Shown one piece after another: positions 43,169 to 52,470 of a stretch of DNA of 64,000 nucleotides. The first letter of the stretch is position 1, and each line of letters begins with the position of its first letter. A model generated the notes under the pieces. It was not told the origin of the DNA. It did not search any database and was given only the letters and a program-made list of their open reading frames with translations. The position numbers and the translations under genes were made by a program. The stretch is from CBDBBY01 sp965203215 (GTDB lineage: Bacteria > Pseudomonadota > Alphaproteobacteria > Rhodobacterales > Rhodobacteraceae), in NCBI GenBank assembly GCA_965203215.1, contig CBDBBY010000001.1:2108001-2172000 (forward strand). The letters run 5' to 3'.

Positions 43169-44257
43169 GTGCCTGCAGGGGACCCGCGCCCCGGTCGGCG
43201 GCTGTTTGCCCTTGCACTGTCCTCGGTCTTTCCCGCGTCTCCGGCGACGCTGGCGGGCAGATCGTCATGCAACTCCTTCACGCGATACGCGAGGTACGAA
43301 TGGGAGTTTCTGAGCGGATTCATGGAGCTCAAGGGCGGCCCGCCGAGCCACGACGCGTTCTCCGACCTATCCGATGCCCTCGATCCGGAGCAGCTGGAGG
43401 TCGCCATGACGAAGTTCGTGAACGCGCTGCTGGCGGCGCTTCTGAGCGACCAGGTGGCGATCGACGGCAAGGTGCTCCGGGGCGCGATCATGGATGCCTC
43501 GAAGCAGTCCGCGCTGCATCCGGTTCAGGCTTTCGAGCCCGGGGCCGACCTTGTTCTCGGCCAGATGAAAGTCGACGGGAAGTCGAACGAGACCGCGGCG
43601 ATCCCCGGCCTTCTGGAGATTCTGGATCTGGCCGGGCGCACGGCGGCGGCCGACGCGATGCACACCCGGCGCGAGGTGTCGGCGCAGATCGTGGAGAAGG
43701 GCGGCGACTACGTCCTTCCGGCGGAGCGCAACCAGAAGACGCTGCACGAGGACGTTCAGGTCTGGTTCGCCGATCCGGTCGCGCGGAAGGAAATGCTTTC
43801 TTGCCTGCATGTCGGCGGCGGCCACGGGCGCATCGAGACGCGCATCGCGACGGTCTCGCACGATGTTGGCTGGCTGCGGGAGCGGCATGATTGGCCCGGC
43901 CTCAAGGCCGTCGGCAGGATCAAGGCTATCCGCGAGCGGAAGGGCAAGGAGGAGTGCTCCGTCCGCCACTTCATCATGAGCGCGGAGATTCCGCCGGAGC
44001 GGCTGTTTGAGCTCGTCTGCAACCATTGGGCGATCGAGAACTGCCTCCACTGGGTTCCGGACGTCGTCATGGACGAGGACCGGATGCGGAACCAAACCCT
44101 GAACGGGCCGGAGTGCCTCGCCGCCCTCCGGCGCATCGGCTTGAACATCGTGCGCCTCATGGACGACAAGCACTCGCTCAAAGGACGGATGGATATCGCC
44201 GCCATGAACGACAAATACATGCTCGGCATGCTGGTCAACGCGGTCGGCAAATTTTAA
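43169..44257 (+). CDS. ISAs1-family transposase (atypical N-terminus)
   Basis: About 362 codons. From residue about 35 the sequence follows the family: SFTRYARYEWEFLSGFMELK, GGPPSHDAFSDL, the DDE aspartate in VAIDGKVLRGA, TAAADAMHTRRE, and the C-terminal HWAIENCLHWVPDVVMDED with the catalytic acid. The usual first about 50 residues (…DPR...RH.L.eiL…), present in the relatives at 41.3 and 47.5 kb, are replaced by unrelated sequence (MPAGDPRPGRRLF…), so the copy is probably inactive. It points the same way as the flanking gene remains. Confidence 0.8.
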   Translation: MPAGDPRPGRRLFALALSSVFPASPATLAGRSSCNSFTRYARYEWEFLSGFMELKGGPPSHDAFSDLSDALDPEQLEVAMTKFVNALLAALLSDQVAIDGKVLRGAIMDASKQSALHPVQAFEPGADLVLGQMKVDGKSNETAAIPGLLEILDLAGRTAAADAMHTRREVSAQIVEKGGDYVLPAERNQKTLHEDVQVWFADPVARKEMLSCLHVGGGHGRIETRIATVSHDVGWLRERHDWPGLKAVGRIKAIRERKGKEECSVRHFIMSAEIPPERLFELVCNHWAIENCLHWVPDVVMDEDRMRNQTLNGPECLAALRRIGLNIVRLMDDKHSLKGRMDIAAMNDKYMLGMLVNAVGKF

Positions 44258-44271
44258 AAGCGAAGGCGCTG

Positions 44272-44533
44272 GACCGCACCCGAAGAGGGATTGACGAAGG
44301 CCAATGATACCGAATACGGTCTTTCATCGGCGATCTTCACCAAGGACATCAACCGGGCCTTTCACTTTGCCAGAAACATCGGCGCAGGAATGTGCCACAT
44401 CAACGGCCCGACCATTCACGACGAGGCCCATGTGCCATTCGGGGGCAACAAGGAATCCGGCGTCGGCCGCGAGGGGACCGACGCCGACATGGAAGCGATG
44501 ACAGAGCTTAGATGGGTCATGGTGCAGCTATGA
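44272..44533 (+). pseudogene. C-terminal fragment of an aldehyde dehydrogenase
   Basis: About 86 codons matching the end of NAD(P)-dependent aldehyde dehydrogenases: KANDTEYGLSSAIFTKDINR, MCHINGPTIHDEAHVPFGG and KESGVGREGTDADMEAMTEL. The catalytic cysteine and glutamate regions are missing, removed with the ISAs1 insertion just upstream. The stop overlaps the start of the GST gene (ATGA), which shows they once formed an operon. Confidence 0.85.
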
Positions 44534-45351
44534 CATTCACGCTATTTCATCACGGGTCGTCCGTCTGCGCCGCCAAAGTCCGGTTTGCGATGGAGGAAAA
44601 GGGACTGGAGTGGGACGGCGTCTACATCGACATCCTGAAGGGCGAGCAGTTCGCCCCGGAATATCTCAAGCTCAATCCCAAGGGCGTGGTGCCCACTCTT
44701 TTGCACGACGACACAGTCATTCCGGATTCTACCGTCATCATCGAATACCTCGACCAGATCGCGCCGGAAACCAGCGTCCACCCGACCGACCCGCGGGAAC
44801 GGGCGCAGGCCAATTACTGGACCAAGGCGGTCGACGAAGATTTGCATCCAGCCTGCGGCGCCGTCACTTTCGTTTGCTCGCATCGCCACACGGTATTGAA
44901 GAATCTTGGCCCGGAAGGCCTTAAGGAGTTTTTGGCATCCACCCCCTCGATATCCGTCACGGCGGATTGGAAAAGCCAGAAGGACAGCTTCGTTCGGTAC
45001 GGGTTTGAAGCACCGGGCGCCGAAGAAAAAGTCCGTCTCTACGACAAGTATCTCCACAAGATGGAAACCGCGGTGGGCGCTCGGAACGAGTGGCTGGTGG
45101 CAACGCATTCTCGATCGCCGATATTTCGATGACGCCTTATGTCAATCGCCTCGCGATGATGTCCATGCGCGGGATGTGGGAAGGCGGGCGTCTGCCCAAT
45201 GTCGAACGTTGGTTCGCCCGAATTGAAGGGCGACCAAATTTCAAAAATGTGCTTCATCGACTGGGTGCCGGAAGACCTGGCCGGCGATCTGCGCGACAAC
45301 GGCGCCAAGAGCTGGCCGGAGGTCGCGAAAATTCTCGAAATCGAAATCTGA
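44530..45351 (+). pseudogene. Glutathione S-transferase with two frameshifts
   Basis: The thioredoxin-like N-terminal half is intact: FTLFHHGSSVCAAKVRFAME, then NPKGVVPTLLHDD and DSTVIIEYLDQ. At about 45,092 (GAGTGGCTGGTGGCAACG) one base is missing, and the C-terminal half continues in another frame as GGNAFSIADISMTPYVNRLA. A second shift in the A-run near 45,243 moves the frame again to FIDWVPEDLAGDLRDNGAKS and the stop at 45,351. About 272 codons in all. Sequencing error is possible, but the decayed surroundings support a true pseudogene. The SDR gene follows after 15 bases. Confidence 0.8.
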
Positions 45352-45366
45352 ACCAAGGAGGAAAAA

Positions 45367-46122
45367 ATGGGCCGTCTTGAAGGAAAGACCGCGGTCATCA
45401 CCGGAGCTGCGCAAGGCATCGGAGCCGCTATGGCCAAAGCAATGGCCGATGAAGGGGCCAAAGTTCTGGTGACGGATGTGCAGGACACCGCAGGAGCAGT
45501 GAAAGCCATCACCGATTCAGGCGGCACGGCTCAAGGAATGAAGGTTGATGTTACGTCGAACGACGATCTCGCGGCGATGGTGAAAACGGCCGCGAACAGC
45601 TTGGGCGGGCTCGACATCATGGTCAACAACGCGGCGATATGCACAGCGATCAAGCTGAAACCTTTCTTTGAAATCGACGATGACGAATTCGACACGATCA
45701 TGCGCGTGAATGTGCGCAGCGTGCATCAGGTGATGCGCGCCATCGTTCCCACCATGATCCGGGCCGGCGGCGGCAAGGTCGTCAACATCACCTCCGGCAC
45801 GTTTTATTACGGACCTCCGGGACTGTCGCACTACACGGCGTCGAAAGGCGCGGTCATCGCGCTGACCCGCAGCCATGCGCGCGAGTTGGGCGACAAGAAC
45901 ATTCAAGTGAACGCCATCGCGCCCGGGCTCACGGAAAGCGAGGGAGTGAAAGCCAATCCCGGTTTCGACATAGCGCGCGCTCCTACAATCGCCAGGCGCT
46001 CGATCAAGCGTGAAATGCTCCCCGAGGATACGCTCGGCACACTCTTGTACCTCGCCTCGTCGGACAGCGATTTCGTTACGGGCCAGACTCTGAATGTGGA
46101 CGGCGGCAAGATGAATGTCTGA
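45367..46122 (+). CDS. Short-chain dehydrogenase/reductase
   Basis: A classical SDR of 251 residues. The cofactor motif is TGAAQGIGAAMAKAM (T-G-x3-G-x-G), D64-like VDVTSN, the NNAA motif in MVNNAAICT, and the catalytic set with serine in ITSGTF, Y-x3-K in HYTASKGAV. AAGGAGG sits 8 bases before the ATG. It is the last and only intact member of the ALDH-GST-SDR group and probably oxidises an alcohol made by a pathway that is otherwise broken. An ISAs1 copy follows. Confidence 0.93.
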   Translation: MGRLEGKTAVITGAAQGIGAAMAKAMADEGAKVLVTDVQDTAGAVKAITDSGGTAQGMKVDVTSNDDLAAMVKTAANSLGGLDIMVNNAAICTAIKLKPFFEIDDDEFDTIMRVNVRSVHQVMRAIVPTMIRAGGGKVVNITSGTFYYGPPGLSHYTASKGAVIALTRSHARELGDKNIQVNAIAPGLTESEGVKANPGFDIARAPTIARRSIKREMLPEDTLGTLLYLASSDSDFVTGQTLNVDGGKMNV

Positions 46123-46231
46123 GGGATTCCCGGAGTGCAAACGCACTTCAGAATGTCTCGGCGAGCTTGGCCGCGTTGCTTATGAGCTTGATGCGATATT
46201 CCGGCACTTGCGCCGCTTTCAAGATGCGCTT

Positions 46232-47540
46232 TCAAACCGATAGGTCGTCGTTCTGGAGGCGCACGATGTTCAGAATCAGGCGGCGGATTCCCCCGAGATT
46301 TTCCGGGCCGCGGCCCGCCCGGTTTCGAAGGTCGTCCTCCCGCATCTGGACGTCGAGAACCCAATGTAGTCTGTTCTCGATCGCCCAGTGGGCCCGGATC
46401 TATCAACATGACACACTTGACTCTGCGTTCTGCTCTATGGCGGCCTGCTGCCGGGTGGCCGAAAGCTCCGCCGAACCCGACAATCCTCGAATCCGCGGTC
46501 GAAGCGCCGGATTCCAGGAGTCGAATCGGCAACCGCTCCTCGGAATCCTTAGGTTCCGGGTTGCTTGGACGATCTTCGTGCCGCAGATGCAGCGAAACCG
46601 AACCACAAGGGCACACGGAATGATCACCGAGTCAAGCGTGGGAAATTGATGGGTTCCGGGCGGCCTTCATGAAGTCTTGGGGAGACATCTTCCGGCTCAT
46701 GATGTAGGTGCGTGTTTCGGTGCGGGTCCGCCCTTCCGAAACGCGGATCGACTTGACCTTGCCGAGCGCCGCGCGGCTCGGCCACCGATGGGCGTCCTGC
46801 AGCGGACCGATGTCGTGGGAGACCGTCGCGGTGCGCGTCTCGACGCGTCCGTGTCCTTTGTTAGTCTCTTGATGAGAAACCATTCTGTCCGCATTCCCGG
46901 GATCTTTGAGCCAGTCCTTCGTATCCTTGTGGAGCGATGGTTGGTTGCGCTTCACCGCCAAAACGCAGTCCCCGCCTTTGCTGATGATCAGCTCCGCCGC
47001 GATGCGCTGCGTGTGCACAGCGTCCGCGGTGACAAGCGTGCCCTTCAGGTCCAGCACCTCGAGCAGCGCCGACAGCGCCCGGATCTCGTTGAACTTATTG
47101 TCGACCGCCACCTGGCCGAGCATGATCCCGGACCCCGGAGCGAAGGCGCTGACCAGATGCAGCGCAGAGAGTTCCGAGGCGCGAGAGAAGGCGCGCCGGA
47201 GCGCCTTGCCGTCGATCGCGATCTGCCGGATGCCCTCCGCCTCCAGAACCTTCGCCCAGTCCGAAGAGAACCGCGCCAGAGCCGCCGCGAACGGCACCGG
47301 TTCGATCATCCGGAACAGCCGCGAGAACGAGTCGTGGCTGGGCGGACCGTACTCCAGACGCATGAATTGGCGCAGAAAATCCTCGTTGTGCTTCGCGCAG
47401 TCCGCCATGTCGACGCAAGTCTACCCGCCGCTCAGGCTCGAAAACACCGCGATCATCAGCATTTCGAAAAAGTCGTGGCGCGTCGCGTTGCTTGTCCGAG
47501 GATCCTCGACCCCTTTGAATAATTGACGGAATTTTTCCAT
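46232..47540 (-). pseudogene. ISAs1-family transposase, broken by stop codon and insertion
   Basis: Reading from 47,540: MEKFRQLFKGVEDPRTSNAT, then RHDFFEMLMIAVFSSLSGG and a TAG at 47,421-47,423 where relatives have a sense codon. The frame resumes as TCVDMADCAKHNEDFLRQFM and holds AIDGKALRRA, VTADAVHTQR and the MSRKMSPQDFMKAAR segment. There it is interrupted by a 253-base insertion (46,401-46,653) and goes on as RAHWAIENRLHWVLDVQMRE to LQNDDLSV and the stop at 46,232. A different ISAs1 subtype from the copy at 43-44 kb. Both defects make it dead. Confidence 0.85.
46401..46653. mobile_element. MITE-like non-coding insertion
   Basis: A 253-base segment placed inside the ISAs1 transposase gene. 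Its ends are inverted repeats of about 24 bases with 18 matches, both finishing with CTTGACTC on the inner side (TATCAACATGACACACTTGA at left; the complement of GAGTCAAGCGTGGGAAATTG at right). The target reads as the palindrome CCCGGATCCGGG when the element is removed and the transposase frame closes cleanly across it. No protein of its own is encoded, so it must have been moved by a transposase elsewhere. Confidence 0.7.
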
Positions 47541-47635
47541 TGTCTGCCTCATTTCTCTGCTCGGAGCGGCTGGCGCCGCCTCTCTCGGAGAGCAGTTTGG
47601 AGCAATGCAACATCTAATGCAATTGCGCTGCCGAT

Positions 47636-47908
47636 ATTTCGAAGCTTCGCCCTGAGATCAGGGATGCGATTAATGGCAGCATCGTCAAGTTCATTCAAAT
47701 TCAAGACGACGAAGGTCCACTCACTGCCGAGTGCTTTGAACACTGCGAGCGCGAGACCCTGGAGGTTTGCATGGATCTGGGGCGGCGCGTGCTGAAAGGG
47801 GTTCTGGAAGTCCGGGATGCGCGGCTGCCCGATGCGACCAAGCAGGACGGCCGGGTCTGGCGCCGGCGGAAGGCGACGCCGAAGACGATCTCGACGGATC
47901 ATGTTTCA
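47636..47908 (+). pseudogene. N-terminal fragment of a UPF0236/ISKra4-like transposase
   Basis: An open frame without start or proper end reads KLRPEIRDAINGSIVKFIQI, then TAECFEHCERETLEVCMDLG and RRVLKGVLEVRDARL…RRRKATPKTIST. This helical start followed by a K-T-I/L-x-T segment resembles UPF0236 or ISKra4-type transposases (…R.....LktlfG.v...). It is cut off just upstream of the IS256 copy. The family name is tentative. Confidence 0.4.
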
Positions 47909-48000
47909 AATGTTCTGCAAATTGCTTTCACTGAAGTTCGGTCATGGCAAGTCCTTTGGTCTTGCGATCAACCATCCCTTGAACAGGAAAGGACGACACC

Positions 48001-49190
48001 ATGACCGGGATGCATAGCAGATCGCAGTTGACGGAGTTCAAGGCGGAGCTTGAGTCTGGTGAAGATGCGGTTCGCGATCTTGTTCGTGGCGTGCTTCAGG
48101 AGATTCTTGAGGAAGAGATGACAGAAGCGAAGGGCGAGCGGACGTCCGACCGGCTGGGCTACCGTTCGGGCCATTGCAAGCGTCATTTGACGACGCGGGT
48201 CGGCCGGATTGAGCTTCGCGTTCCGCAGGATCGGAACGGCGCGTCCGGCACCGAGCTGTTCGAGCGCTACGAGCGTTCGGAGAAGCGCCCTGCGGGCTTC
48301 GCTGTCGCGAACGTTTCCGCGTTGATGCAGATGCAAGTGCATGGTGTTTCGACGCGGAAGGTTGCGAAGGCGCTTTGCGGCCACGGTTTTTCGGCATCGA
48401 CGATCAGCCGGATCAATGCGAAGCTGGATGTGGATCTCAAGACGTTCGCGGAGCGGCCTCTGGAGGGTTCGTTTCCCTATCTGATCCTGGACGCCCGCTA
48501 CGAGAAGATCCGCGAGGACGGCGTTGTCCGGGACCGCGCGGTTCTGATTGCGGTCGAGGTTGACGCGACGGGCCGCCGCCAAGTTCTCGGCGTCAAGCTT
48601 GCGGATGGCGGGAGCCATGCGAGCTGGCGTCGGTTCCTCGAGTCTTTGAGGGATCGCGGCTTGCGCGGCGTCGTCCAGATTGTTTCGGACGACCACTCCG
48701 GCTTGACGAAGGCGATCCGGGAGGTTGTTCCGGAAGCCGTCCGGCAGCGGTGCTACGTGCATTTCCTGCGCAACGCCCGGCGCATTTGAACCGTCGTCCG
48801 GGCGACGGATGCCTGAAGGAGCTCCGCTGGATCCATGATCGTCCGAGCGTCGAGGAGGCGCGTGCGGACTTGGCCGCGTGGCTGTCGAAGTGGCAGGAGT
48901 CGCAGCCGAAGCTCTGCGATTGGGTCGAGGAGATGTTCGCGTCCCTGCGGCTTCCCCGGCAGCACCATCTTCGGATGCGTTCGACGAACATGCTTGAGCG
49001 TTCGGACGAGGAGATCAAGCGGCGGACGAGGGTCGTCCGGATTTTCCCGGACGCCCGCAGCTGTCTGCGGCTTGTCCGGGCTTTGTGCGGGGAGACCCGT
49101 GAGAGCTGGATGGAGGACGGCGTCCGCTATCTGGACATGGATCTTCTTCAGGAACAGCGTCGGGCCGATCTGCGGAAGCTGGCGGCATGA
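48001..49190 (+). pseudogene. IS256-family (mutator) transposase with a frameshift
   Basis: About 396 codons of a mutator-type transposase in two frames. The first runs from the ATG at 48,001 with DRLGYRSGHCKRHLTTRVGR, the DDE aspartates in LILDARYEKIRED and QIVSDDHSGLTKAIRE, and CYVHFLRNA. Near 48,775 one base too many brings a TGA at 48,787, while the continuation AHLNRRPGDGCLKELRWIHD goes on in another frame, with the catalytic glutamate in NMLERSDEEIKRRTRVVRIF, to the stop at 49,190. IS256 enzymes are normally made from one frame, so this is a mutation and not programmed shifting. Confidence 0.88.
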
Positions 49191-49501
49191 CGATCATGCC
49201 GTTCGCATTCGAACTCTTCGCGCGCTTTGGGTTGTCCATGGCGCGGCCAACATGCCGGCCCGCCGCGGAGACCCCATTCAACGGCGCGGTGGCGGGCCGG
49301 CGTGGCCTCGGCGCCGGGCCGCGTTCGCCCTCCGCGGCCGGTTCCCAAATGCGAAAAAACGAATTCATGTCTCCGGCCCCGCCCGAGAGGCATCGAACGC
49401 GAAACCGGGCCTTGACATGACCGACCGAAATTGCAGAAATATTGGCACGCTACTTCTCAAAATGATGCGAGCCAACGGAATCTCAACGAGGACAACAAGC
49501 A
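49191..49501. other. Gap between IS256 copy and dctP, nothing recognised
   Basis: 310 bases including the right flank of the IS256 element. GGCCCGCCGC and GCGGTGGCGGGCC near 49,255-49,300 could form a hairpin. No gene is supported. The last part (from about 49,420) turns less GC-rich and probably carries the promoter of the dctP gene. Confidence 0.35.
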
Positions 49502-50527
49502 ATGAAATCGATGAAACTTAGGTCGTTCCTACTTTCGGTCGCAATTACCTTCAGTTTGGCTGGAGGGGGATCGCAAACCTTGGCCAACGAACTTTCTGTG
49601 GCGACGTTCGTCCCTCCTCAACACAACATTAACAAGTTTTTCTTTGGCTGGTTCGGCGAGGAATTGCACAGCCGCTCAAACGGGACATTGACAGTAAAGC
49701 TGTATCCAAGCGGACAACTCGGAGCCGGTCCGGTCCAACAATACAAGCGAGTCGTCGAGGGCGTGGCCGATATCGCATTTGGGCTGCAAGCCTATACGCC
49801 GACGGTTTTTCCTAAAACACTGTTGATCGTGCCTCCCGGCATATCCGGCACGCCGGAAGAATCCACCAAACGGCTATTGTCCGTTTATGACGAGCATCTC
49901 GCTGACGAGTACGAGGATGTGAAGCTGATCGCACTCTTTACGACGGCCGGCGATGCTTGGGCCTCGCGGAGCGACCTGTCTTCGATGGACAATCTCGCCG
50001 GGGCGAAGATTGTTCCCTTTGCCACGATGGTATCGCCGATCCTGGAAGCAATGGGTGCTGTTCCTGTCCAAATGCCGGTTACCGAGATATACACCGGATT
50101 GGCGACGGGCACGATCGACGCCGCGACGATCGCGCCCAACCAGATGGGTAAGCCTTGGAGTTTTTCGGAGGTCTCCAGCCACTATGTCGACAACATCCCT
50201 GCGACATTCGCGGTCTTTTTCGTTGCCATGAACAAGGAACGCTACTTGGGCCTCTCGCAGGAGCATCGTGCGATCATCGACGAGCTATCCGGGGAAACGG
50301 CATCCTTGATGGGCGCGTCAAGTTTCCAGAACGAGCGCCAGCAGGGGATCGATTTTCTGGCCGCCAATCCGCCGGAGATGAGAAATGTCACCCGCGTACG
50401 GATATCGGATGCAGTTCGCGCTGAAATGGACGCCGCTGTCGCGATGGGTTTGAGGGAGATCTTTGCCGACTATGCCGAGCGCGGCATTGAGAACGCCGAA
50501 GAGATTTATAACGCGATCAACAAATAA
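49502..50527 (+). CDS. dctP: TRAP transporter substrate-binding protein (DctP type)
   Basis: The periplasmic solute-binding component of a TRAP transporter, 341 residues. A signal peptide ends near ANELSV (residue about 29). Family segments: HNINKFFFGWFGEELHSRSN, LTVKLYPSGQLGAGP, then the arginine-containing loops and the GLATGTIDAATIAPNQMG hinge. It binds an organic acid or similar solute. It has no permease genes beside it: the QM pair is at 39.1 kb and a Q stub at 42.7 kb. The 5' half is less GC-rich than its neighbours. Confidence 0.92.
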   Translation: MKSMKLRSFLLSVAITFSLAGGGSQTLANELSVATFVPPQHNINKFFFGWFGEELHSRSNGTLTVKLYPSGQLGAGPVQQYKRVVEGVADIAFGLQAYTPTVFPKTLLIVPPGISGTPEESTKRLLSVYDEHLADEYEDVKLIALFTTAGDAWASRSDLSSMDNLAGAKIVPFATMVSPILEAMGAVPVQMPVTEIYTGLATGTIDAATIAPNQMGKPWSFSEVSSHYVDNIPATFAVFFVAMNKERYLGLSQEHRAIIDELSGETASLMGASSFQNERQQGIDFLAANPPEMRNVTRVRISDAVRAEMDAAVAMGLREIFADYAERGIENAEEIYNAINK

Positions 50528-50566
50528 AGATTGGGTCGGGACACCCAGCCTGGAGCGTGTTCGGCT

Positions 50567-50800
50567 CAAGTTGACGCATATCCGGCATTCACGAGGTCGA
50601 TCGCGCAGTCCTCGGGTTTGATTTTTCGGGGGTGTCTCCGCCGCTTCGCCAGAGCGTTTCGCGCTATCGCGGCCCGGCTCTCCGCAGCCACTGCTTGAGC
50701 TTGGCGAAGACCTGCTCAATCGGGTCGGGGCTGTAGGGCGGAAAAAGAACTGGTGGACGCTCCTGTCCCTGAACGCCTTGCGCACGGCGGTGATATTGTG
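50567..50800 (-). pseudogene. Remnant of an IS630-type (DDE_3) transposase C-terminus
   Basis: On the minus strand LAFHNITAVRKAFRDRSVHQ is followed, after a frameshift, by PPYSPDPIEQVFAKLKQWLR, the typical C-terminal DDE region of another IS630 subgroup (…LPPYSPDLNPIEqvfakLK…). The end KIKPEDCAIDLVNAGYAST, also typical, can be read down to about 50,567. At least one shift and the absence of the first half show it is a relic. Not the same subtype as the IS630 at 1.2 kb. Confidence 0.75.
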
Positions 50801-50940
50801 GAACGCGAGTTTGCTGCAGCTGCCGGATGAAAACTCTCAGAAAGCGCCGAAGCTAAATTCCCCAGTTCAGGGGCTGCGATGAAGGTCGAGGCACTCCGGC
50901 GCCCGCATGGAGCCCTCCTCGGCAGCCAATCTCCCGTTAG

Positions 50941-51250
50941 CGCCAAACTGTTTTGGATCGGAGTCCCGCAAAAGTACGCGGTCGAGTGAGCCAAAATCAG
51001 ATCCGGCATCGTAAATACGAAGTCAAAATGATGAATTCATGCAGATATGCTTCAAGGTCTCGGGCATCACAGAATACTTTTTCAAGTCAACGCTTTATTC
51101 CTTCGTATTGATCGACGTCCGGTACCAAATCTTCCAATCGCCGAATTCTGGGAGCCAAGATGCAGGCTAGGGCCAGCCCGAACGCTGCCGCGCCGACCAA
51201 GGCGAACATCAATGCCGTTCCGCGACCCGGCCCGACCCCGAAAACCAAAC
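50941..51250. repeat. 3' end and flank of the MFS gene (copy B of the duplicated segment)
   Basis: The counterpart of 38,481-38,805. It covers the last about 165 bases of the MFS gene and about 145 bases beyond its stop. Because the gene here is whole, this is the parental copy. The two copies frame the whole mobile zone from 38.8 to 50.9 kb in direct orientation. Confidence 0.8.
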
Positions 51251-52442
51251 CCGCGCTGCCTGCCAAGGCGCCGTCCGCCGCCAAAATCGGTTCGAAGATT
51301 TCTGCCGCGATCGGGGCGGCGATTAGCAAACCGACGCTTTGCGCGGCGAGCCCGAACAACTGCCGAAGCGAGAGAACGCGGCCAAGGAAGATTGGCGTCA
51401 CCTTTACCTGCCAGACGACGCGCGAAAGACCCATAAGGAATGTGAAACCCATGCCGATGAAGCCTATGCCTACCAGCATGACCGTAAGATTTTCGCGGAT
51501 GACGACCGCGACGGCCGCCAAACCGGTTGCGCCGAGCGCTACCAAAATGCCGTTCATCCTCTTTTCAGGTCCAGTCCAAACTGCCAGCAGCACGCCGCCG
51601 ACGAGCGCGCCCAAGCCAAAACTCGCCAGCACGAATCCGGCCGCTTGCTCATCGGCGAACGTCATGACCAACGGCGTGCAAAGAGCAAACTCGAAACCGG
51701 GCAGAAGCAGCATGACCGCGGTCATGATCCACAACAGCCGCATCAATGGGCGCCGCTGACTCAGGTATCGCAGCCCGTCAGCGAAATCCTGCGCAAGCGC
51801 CGACATTATTCCGCTCTCGGAGGGCACCGCACCTGATTCGCCGACTTTGGCCTCCTTTGAAGGAGAGGGCACAATGGACAGCTTGAGCGCAACCAGAACG
51901 GGCGCGAACGTCACGAAGTTGAGGGCGAAAAGCGCGCCGAGACCCACTGGCGCAAGCAATGATCCAGCCAGAACCGACCCGACTATCGTCGCGAGCGCGA
52001 CATTCGCTTGGCCAATGCCCGAAGCCCTTTCCAGCTTTTCTTTGCGGACAAGTTGCGGAATGCTGGCTTCGAATGCCGGCATCATGAATGCGCTGGCGAT
52101 GCCGTCGGCCGAAAGCACGATCAGCAGATGCCAGATTTCGAGTTGGCCGGTGAAATACAAAACCGCCGCAGCCAGCGGAAAGATGCTGACCGCCGAGTTG
52201 GAGATGAGCATCACTCGACGCCTGTCCCAACGGTCCACCGCAGGACCGGCGATCAGGGCGCCAAGCCCCATCGGCAAAAATCCAGCCACCAGCACCAAGC
52301 TGTATTCCGCCGGACTGCCGCCGCTTGCAAGCGTCCAGAATATTACCGCGAAGCGTGTGGTCGAGGATCCAATGTTGGAGACCAACCGCCCCCGCATGAT
52401 TGCTTTGAATGCCCTTTCGCCGCGCAATTGCATGCTCTTCAT
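51087..52442 (-). CDS. Major facilitator superfamily transporter
   Basis: A 451-residue protein with about twelve membrane segments, resembling the enterobactin-exporter (EntS)/MFS_3 type: NIGSSTTRFAVIFWTLASGG near the start, then GPAVDRWDRRRVMLISN (the loop 2-3 signature D-R-x-x-R-R) and a C-terminal half from about 230. The C-terminus RRLEDLVPDVDQYEGIKR is duplicated in copy A at 38.6 kb. It starts 29 bases after the stop of the GPP34-P450 gene on the same strand, so the two may be co-transcribed; export of a P450 product or a drug is possible but not shown. Confidence 0.9.
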   Translation of the reverse strand: MKSMQLRGERAFKAIMRGRLVSNIGSSTTRFAVIFWTLASGGSPAEYSLVLVAGFLPMGLGALIAGPAVDRWDRRRVMLISNSAVSIFPLAAAVLYFTGQLEIWHLLIVLSADGIASAFMMPAFEASIPQLVRKEKLERASGIGQANVALATIVGSVLAGSLLAPVGLGALFALNFVTFAPVLVALKLSIVPSPSKEAKVGESGAVPSESGIMSALAQDFADGLRYLSQRRPLMRLLWIMTAVMLLLPGFEFALCTPLVMTFADEQAAGFVLASFGLGALVGGVLLAVWTGPEKRMNGILVALGATGLAAVAVVIRENLTVMLVGIGFIGMGFTFLMGLSRVVWQVKVTPIFLGRVLSLRQLFGLAAQSVGLLIAAPIAAEIFEPILAADGALAGSAGLVFGVGPGRGTALMFALVGAAAFGLALACILAPRIRRLEDLVPDVDQYEGIKR

Positions 52443-52470
52443 GTGCGCCCTCGGAGTCCGACTTCAATAC

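Larger units (their letters stand above)
42925..44271 (+). mobile_element. ISAs1-family element with altered left part
   Basis: The right end CAGCGCCTTCGCTTTTAAAA (read inward from 44,271) matches the end of the fragment at 41,374. The left limit is less sure: CAGGGCTTTCG at about 42,924 could be the other end. The first about 240 bases inside do not encode the expected transposase N-terminus and hold a long hairpin (43,095-43,137). Insertion was accompanied by a deletion, since a TRAP gene stub lies on one side and an ALDH tail on the other. Confidence 0.65.

Noticed and set aside
48760..48800. Programmed frameshift in the IS256 transposase
   Set aside because: IS256 enzymes are made from one frame and there is no slippery heptamer or clear stimulatory structure here. 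A simple mutation is more likely.
50810..50835. GCTGCCGGATGAAAA shared with about 54,599 as an insertion-sequence end
   Set aside because: Similarity does not extend beyond 15 bases and neither place shows an inverted partner, so a chance match cannot be excluded.
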